From Clostridia bacterium (GTDB lineage Bacteria > Bacillota > Clostridia > Christensenellales > Aristaeellaceae): 64,000 nucleotides of DNA. A model generated the notes under the pieces. That model did no database searches. It worked only from the letters and a program-made list of their open reading frames with translations, and was not told the DNA's origin. The DNA lies in contig JAFWEJ010000005.1 in assembly GCA_017512985.1 (NCBI GenBank), positions 1-64,000 on the forward strand. Reading direction: 5' to 3'. Each line of letters opens with the position of its first letter. The first letter of the stretch is position 1. Below, in pieces: positions 61,073 through 64,000 of the stretch. The position numbers were made by a program, and so were the translations under genes.

Positions 61073-63721
61073 ATGATCAGAAAGGCAGTAGTCCTGCTTC
61101 TGTTCGTCCTTTTGCTGGGCGCTTTCGGCGCCCGCGCCGAAGGCGGCATGACGGTGCTCGTCTATATGTCCGGATCGGACCTGGAGAGCGAGGCCGGCGC
61201 GGCCACCCGGGACCTGGAGGAGATGGTTTCCGCCATGCCTGCGGACGGCAGCCTGCGCGTACTTGTGCTCACGGGCGGCGCGCTGGCCTGGCGGAACGGC
61301 ATCCCCGCGGACCGGAACACCCTCTGGGAGGTAACCCGGGACGGACTGCGGAAGCTGGAGGAAACCGCGGCGGACAGCATGGGCGAAGCGGAAACGCTGA
61401 AAGCTTTTCTCTGCCGCGGCGCGGAGATTGCCTCCGCGGCGCGGACTTCCCTGATCCTCTGGGACCACGGCGCAGGCCCGCTTTCCGGCGTCTGCTTCGA
61501 TGAGCGCGCCGGGCAGGACAGCCTGTCCCTGGACGAGCTGACCGCCGCGCTGGCCGGAAGCCCCTTCGCGGAAAAACCGCTGGAGCTGATCGGCTTCGAC
61601 GCCTGCCTGATGGCCTCCGTCGAAGTGGCGGACGCCCTCGTGCCTTACGCGGAATACATGGCGGCCTCCCAGGAACCGGAGCCTTCCTCCGGCTGGGATT
61701 ATTCCTTCCTCTCGTCCCTGGCGGAAACCGCGGACGGCGCGGAGGCCGGAAAACTGCTCACGGACTGCTATGCCGCGTCCCTGGAGGACAGCCTGTCCCC
61801 CTTCACCCTTTCCTGTATACGCCTTTCAGCGGTACCCGCGCTGGCGGATGAGATCGGGAACCTGTTCGGCGCCCTGGACGGGGAAAAGGTATCTGAATCC
61901 TACCGGATGCTGGCTTCCGGCCGCGTGGATACAAAGATCCTCGGCGCGGCCAGCCCGGTCTCCTGGGACCTGGTGGACCTGCAGGACTATACGGAACTTC
62001 TGGAGGAAAACGGCGTCTTTGACGCGGGCAGGCTCCGCCGGGCGCTCTCGGACGCGGTCGTTTCCTTCCGGACCAATGAGGATTTCGTCCACGGGCTGAG
62101 CATCTATGCCCCCTTCGACAATAAAAACAAATATACCGCGCCCTGGGGCGCCGCGTATGACAGCCTTCCTTTTTCCGAATCCTATCAGTCCTTTGTCCGC
62201 TCCTTCGCGCGGGAGTGGATGGGCGGCAGCGGCGTTTCCTGGCAGGATGAATCCGCCGTGCAGCTGGCCAGGCAGGAACAGTGGATGCGCCTTTCCACCC
62301 GGCTTTCCGGGGAGAAAGCCGCGGACCTTGCGGCCGCGCGGCTCCTGATCCTGGAAGCCATTGCGGATAACGAATACCGGCTGCTCTGGACGTCGGAAAA
62401 CCTGCGGGAACAGGACGGAATGCTCAGCGCCGATTACCGCAGCGAGGCGCTGTACCTGACGGACGACAGCGGCAATATTATTGACGGGCCCCTGACCTGG
62501 CAGCCGATGACCGCCGCGGCCGTGCCGGACGCAGGCCTGCATGCCGGCCGCATTGCCACCATCGGGCTGCAGATGACGGACCTGCACGGGTTCCGGAACG
62601 TATACCTGACCTGGAAGCCCGGCAAAAGCGGAGAATACGACCTGGCTGAAATCTATGTGCTCAATCCGGAGGCGGAGCTCTTTTTCCCGGTCACCGATAC
62701 GCTGAAGCCGGGAGACTGTTTCCAGCTCGGCGCCTGGACCAGGCGCTTCCCGGAAAGCGGGGCCGCCTTCCGGGACTGGGATTTCGGGGATAATATCGTC
62801 TACTGCCCGGTGACCTTTACCGGGGAGACAGGCTGGCACCTGAAGTTCCTGCCCCTGCAGTCGTCCGCGGACCGCTATGCCGTTTTTGAAATGACGGACC
62901 TGCATGCGAACGTACACCTTTCCGAACTGATTCCCATAGACAACAATACGCAGATCGACGTCACGGAAGGCCTTCCGCAGACGGCCTCGGCGGACGGGAT
63001 TGAGGCGGCCCTCGACGCGGTGAAAATCTTCACCGGCGCGAACGCCTGCCTGGAACTGGACCTGACCGTGCATAACACCCTCGGCCGGACGGTTTCCCTG
63101 GTCTCCGAGGCGCTCCTCCTGGACGATACGGTGCCGGGCGGGTTTCCCCTCTACGGGGTCGGCCTGGATACGCCGGCGTTTGTCCCGGACGAAAGCCGGC
63201 AGGTCACGCTGCGGTTCTCCGCGGACGACCTGCGCCGGGCGCGGATTGAGAAAGCCGGGACCCTGCGGATTTATCTCTCCCGCGGCGGAAGAACGTCCCC
63301 TGTCCGGGAATATGTCTGCCTGGAGTATCATCTTCCGCTCTATCCGGGCGTGATCTCCCTGCCCTTCGGCGACGAGCCGGAGCCCGTCTTTTCGCATACG
63401 GACAACGGCGTCACATACACCGTGACGGATGCCCGCAGGGAGATTGTGGAGACGTATCCGTCCGTTGTCCTGGACATGGCCGTCCGGAACGATTCGGATG
63501 AGGACCGGTGGATCGGGAACGGGAACCTGGAGGTCAACGGGACCCGGACGTCGTACGCGTCCCTCCTCCCCGATACCAATAAGACGCTTCTCCTTCCGGC
63601 CCGCAGTGAAATCCGCTATTCCCTGGTCGCATATATGGCCTTTGACGGGGACGAAGACCCGGGCGAGCCCGCGGAAATCCGGCTGGATATGCCGGTATAC
63701 GCCGCTCCGGAAGAAAAATAA
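61073..63721 (+). CDS. Secreted clostripain-like (C11) cysteine peptidase
   Basis: An 882-residue exported protein with a signal peptide ending at ARAE. The C11 catalytic pair is seen: His in LWDHGAG near 131 and Cys in GFDACLMAS near 177. The large C-terminal half (residues 420 to end) is beta-rich and may bind substrate or the wall. Clostripain-like enzymes cut after Arg or Lys. It is in one operon with the trypsin-like peptidase. Confidence 0.9.
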   Translation: MIRKAVVLLLFVLLLGAFGARAEGGMTVLVYMSGSDLESEAGAATRDLEEMVSAMPADGSLRVLVLTGGALAWRNGIPADRNTLWEVTRDGLRKLEETAADSMGEAETLKAFLCRGAEIASAARTSLILWDHGAGPLSGVCFDERAGQDSLSLDELTAALAGSPFAEKPLELIGFDACLMASVEVADALVPYAEYMAASQEPEPSSGWDYSFLSSLAETADGAEAGKLLTDCYAASLEDSLSPFTLSCIRLSAVPALADEIGNLFGALDGEKVSESYRMLASGRVDTKILGAASPVSWDLVDLQDYTELLEENGVFDAGRLRRALSDAVVSFRTNEDFVHGLSIYAPFDNKNKYTAPWGAAYDSLPFSESYQSFVRSFAREWMGGSGVSWQDESAVQLARQEQWMRLSTRLSGEKAADLAAARLLILEAIADNEYRLLWTSENLREQDGMLSADYRSEALYLTDDSGNIIDGPLTWQPMTAAAVPDAGLHAGRIATIGLQMTDLHGFRNVYLTWKPGKSGEYDLAEIYVLNPEAELFFPVTDTLKPGDCFQLGAWTRRFPESGAAFRDWDFGDNIVYCPVTFTGETGWHLKFLPLQSSADRYAVFEMTDLHANVHLSELIPIDNNTQIDVTEGLPQTASADGIEAALDAVKIFTGANACLELDLTVHNTLGRTVSLVSEALLLDDTVPGGFPLYGVGLDTPAFVPDESRQVTLRFSADDLRRARIEKAGTLRIYLSRGGRTSPVREYVCLEYHLPLYPGVISLPFGDEPEPVFSHTDNGVTYTVTDARREIVETYPSVVLDMAVRNDSDEDRWIGNGNLEVNGTRTSYASLLPDTNKTLLLPARSEIRYSLVAYMAFDGDEDPGEPAEIRLDMPVYAAPEEK

Positions 63722-63833
63722 AACCGGCCGCGTTTCACCGGTTTGAAGGCAACAGAATATGTGTTTTTTCCGGAACTTTTCCGCCCCGGTATTCGTCCTG
63801 TATAGTGAAACCGCTTTGAAAGGAGTTTTCATC

Positions 63834-64000
63834 ATGCGTAAGTTTATTGCTTTGCTGCTTTCCCTGGCCCTGTGCCTTTCCCTCACCGCCGCCCTGGCGG
63901 ACCAGACCGTCACCGTGTCCGGCGCCGGCGAGACCCTGGTCTCCGCCGATACCGCCATCGTCTCCGTCGGCGTCAGCGTCCGCAGGCCCACCGCGCCGCA
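63834..64000 (+). CDS. SIMPL (DUF541) domain protein, 3' end outside window
   Basis: The first 55 residues are visible: a signal peptide ending at ALAD, then VTVSGAGETLVSADTAIVSVGV, whose pattern V(T/S)VSGxGE is typical of SIMPL/DUF541 periplasmic or surface proteins. AAAGGAG precedes ATG 63834. The gene is cut by the window end. Confidence 0.8.
   Translation, partial: MRKFIALLLSLALCLSLTAALADQTVTVSGAGETLVSADTAIVSVGVSVRRPTAP

Noticed and set aside
63719..63744. Terminator after the C11 peptidase gene
   Set aside because: AAACCGG/CCGGTTT can pair, but there is no T-run, so the support is too weak.

Overview
This window looks like a chromosomal segment of an uncultured anaerobic Clostridia-type Bacillota, perhaps a gut or rumen lineage. 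The reasons are strong AGGAGG-type ribosome binding sites, sigma-A style TTGACA/TATAAT promoters, a tryptophan T-box, FloA/NfeD, many small secreted SH3-like proteins with similar leaders, and several plant-polysaccharide genes (GH31, GH51, esterase, Lpl-type sugar ABC transporter). The taxonomic placement is inference.

Region 1 (1-14645) is a visibly A/T-richer block of tightly packed plus-strand genes. It encodes a PH-like protein (cut by the window edge), a Ser/Thr kinase with a zinc ribbon, a TerY-type vWA protein, a PP2C phosphatase and a TerY-C metal-binding protein. These are followed by a 1820-aa DUF4011 superfamily 1 helicase/nuclease, an unrecognised 388-aa protein, a HelD-like helicase, an Mrr-type nuclease and a small deoxyribosyltransferase-like protein. 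This is a TerY-phosphorylation (TerY-P) type defence/DNA-processing operon with extra effectors. It stops beside the 3' end of a tRNA-Ala gene, where composition changes, as expected of an inserted island.

Region 2 (15146-36680) is G/C-richer backbone. It holds a MATE transporter, GNAT acetyltransferase, two related secreted proteins, an MnmM-like methyltransferase, a serine hydrolase, MscS and a secreted NlpC-like protein. Next come an ECF sigma/anti-sigma/DUF4097 operon with its own ECF-like promoter, several SH3-type secreted proteins, an esterase, a self-regulated MarR repressor, a CorC-type CBS protein, an HD-GYP phosphodiesterase and an NfeD-FloA membrane operon.

Region 3 (36716-46318) is a sugar-derivative locus. 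It has three overlapping Gfo/Idh/MocA oxidoreductases, an AraC regulator, an LplA/B/C-type ABC importer without its ATPase, and a diaminopropionate ammonia-lyase. Matching direct repeats with a 21-bp period lie upstream of both the oxidoreductase and transporter operons, which suggests one AraC regulon.

Region 4 (46457-64000) is mixed. It holds a zinc-ribbon protein, GH31, DUF362 ferredoxin, an SDR with a MerR-type promoter, YdcF, TrpB2 behind a Trp T-box, a membrane XRE regulator with a tandemly duplicated control region, GH51, a large ImmA/IrrE-like HTH protein, a BrnT/BrnA toxin-antitoxin pair, two secreted peptidases (trypsin-like and clostripain-like) and the start of a SIMPL-domain protein.
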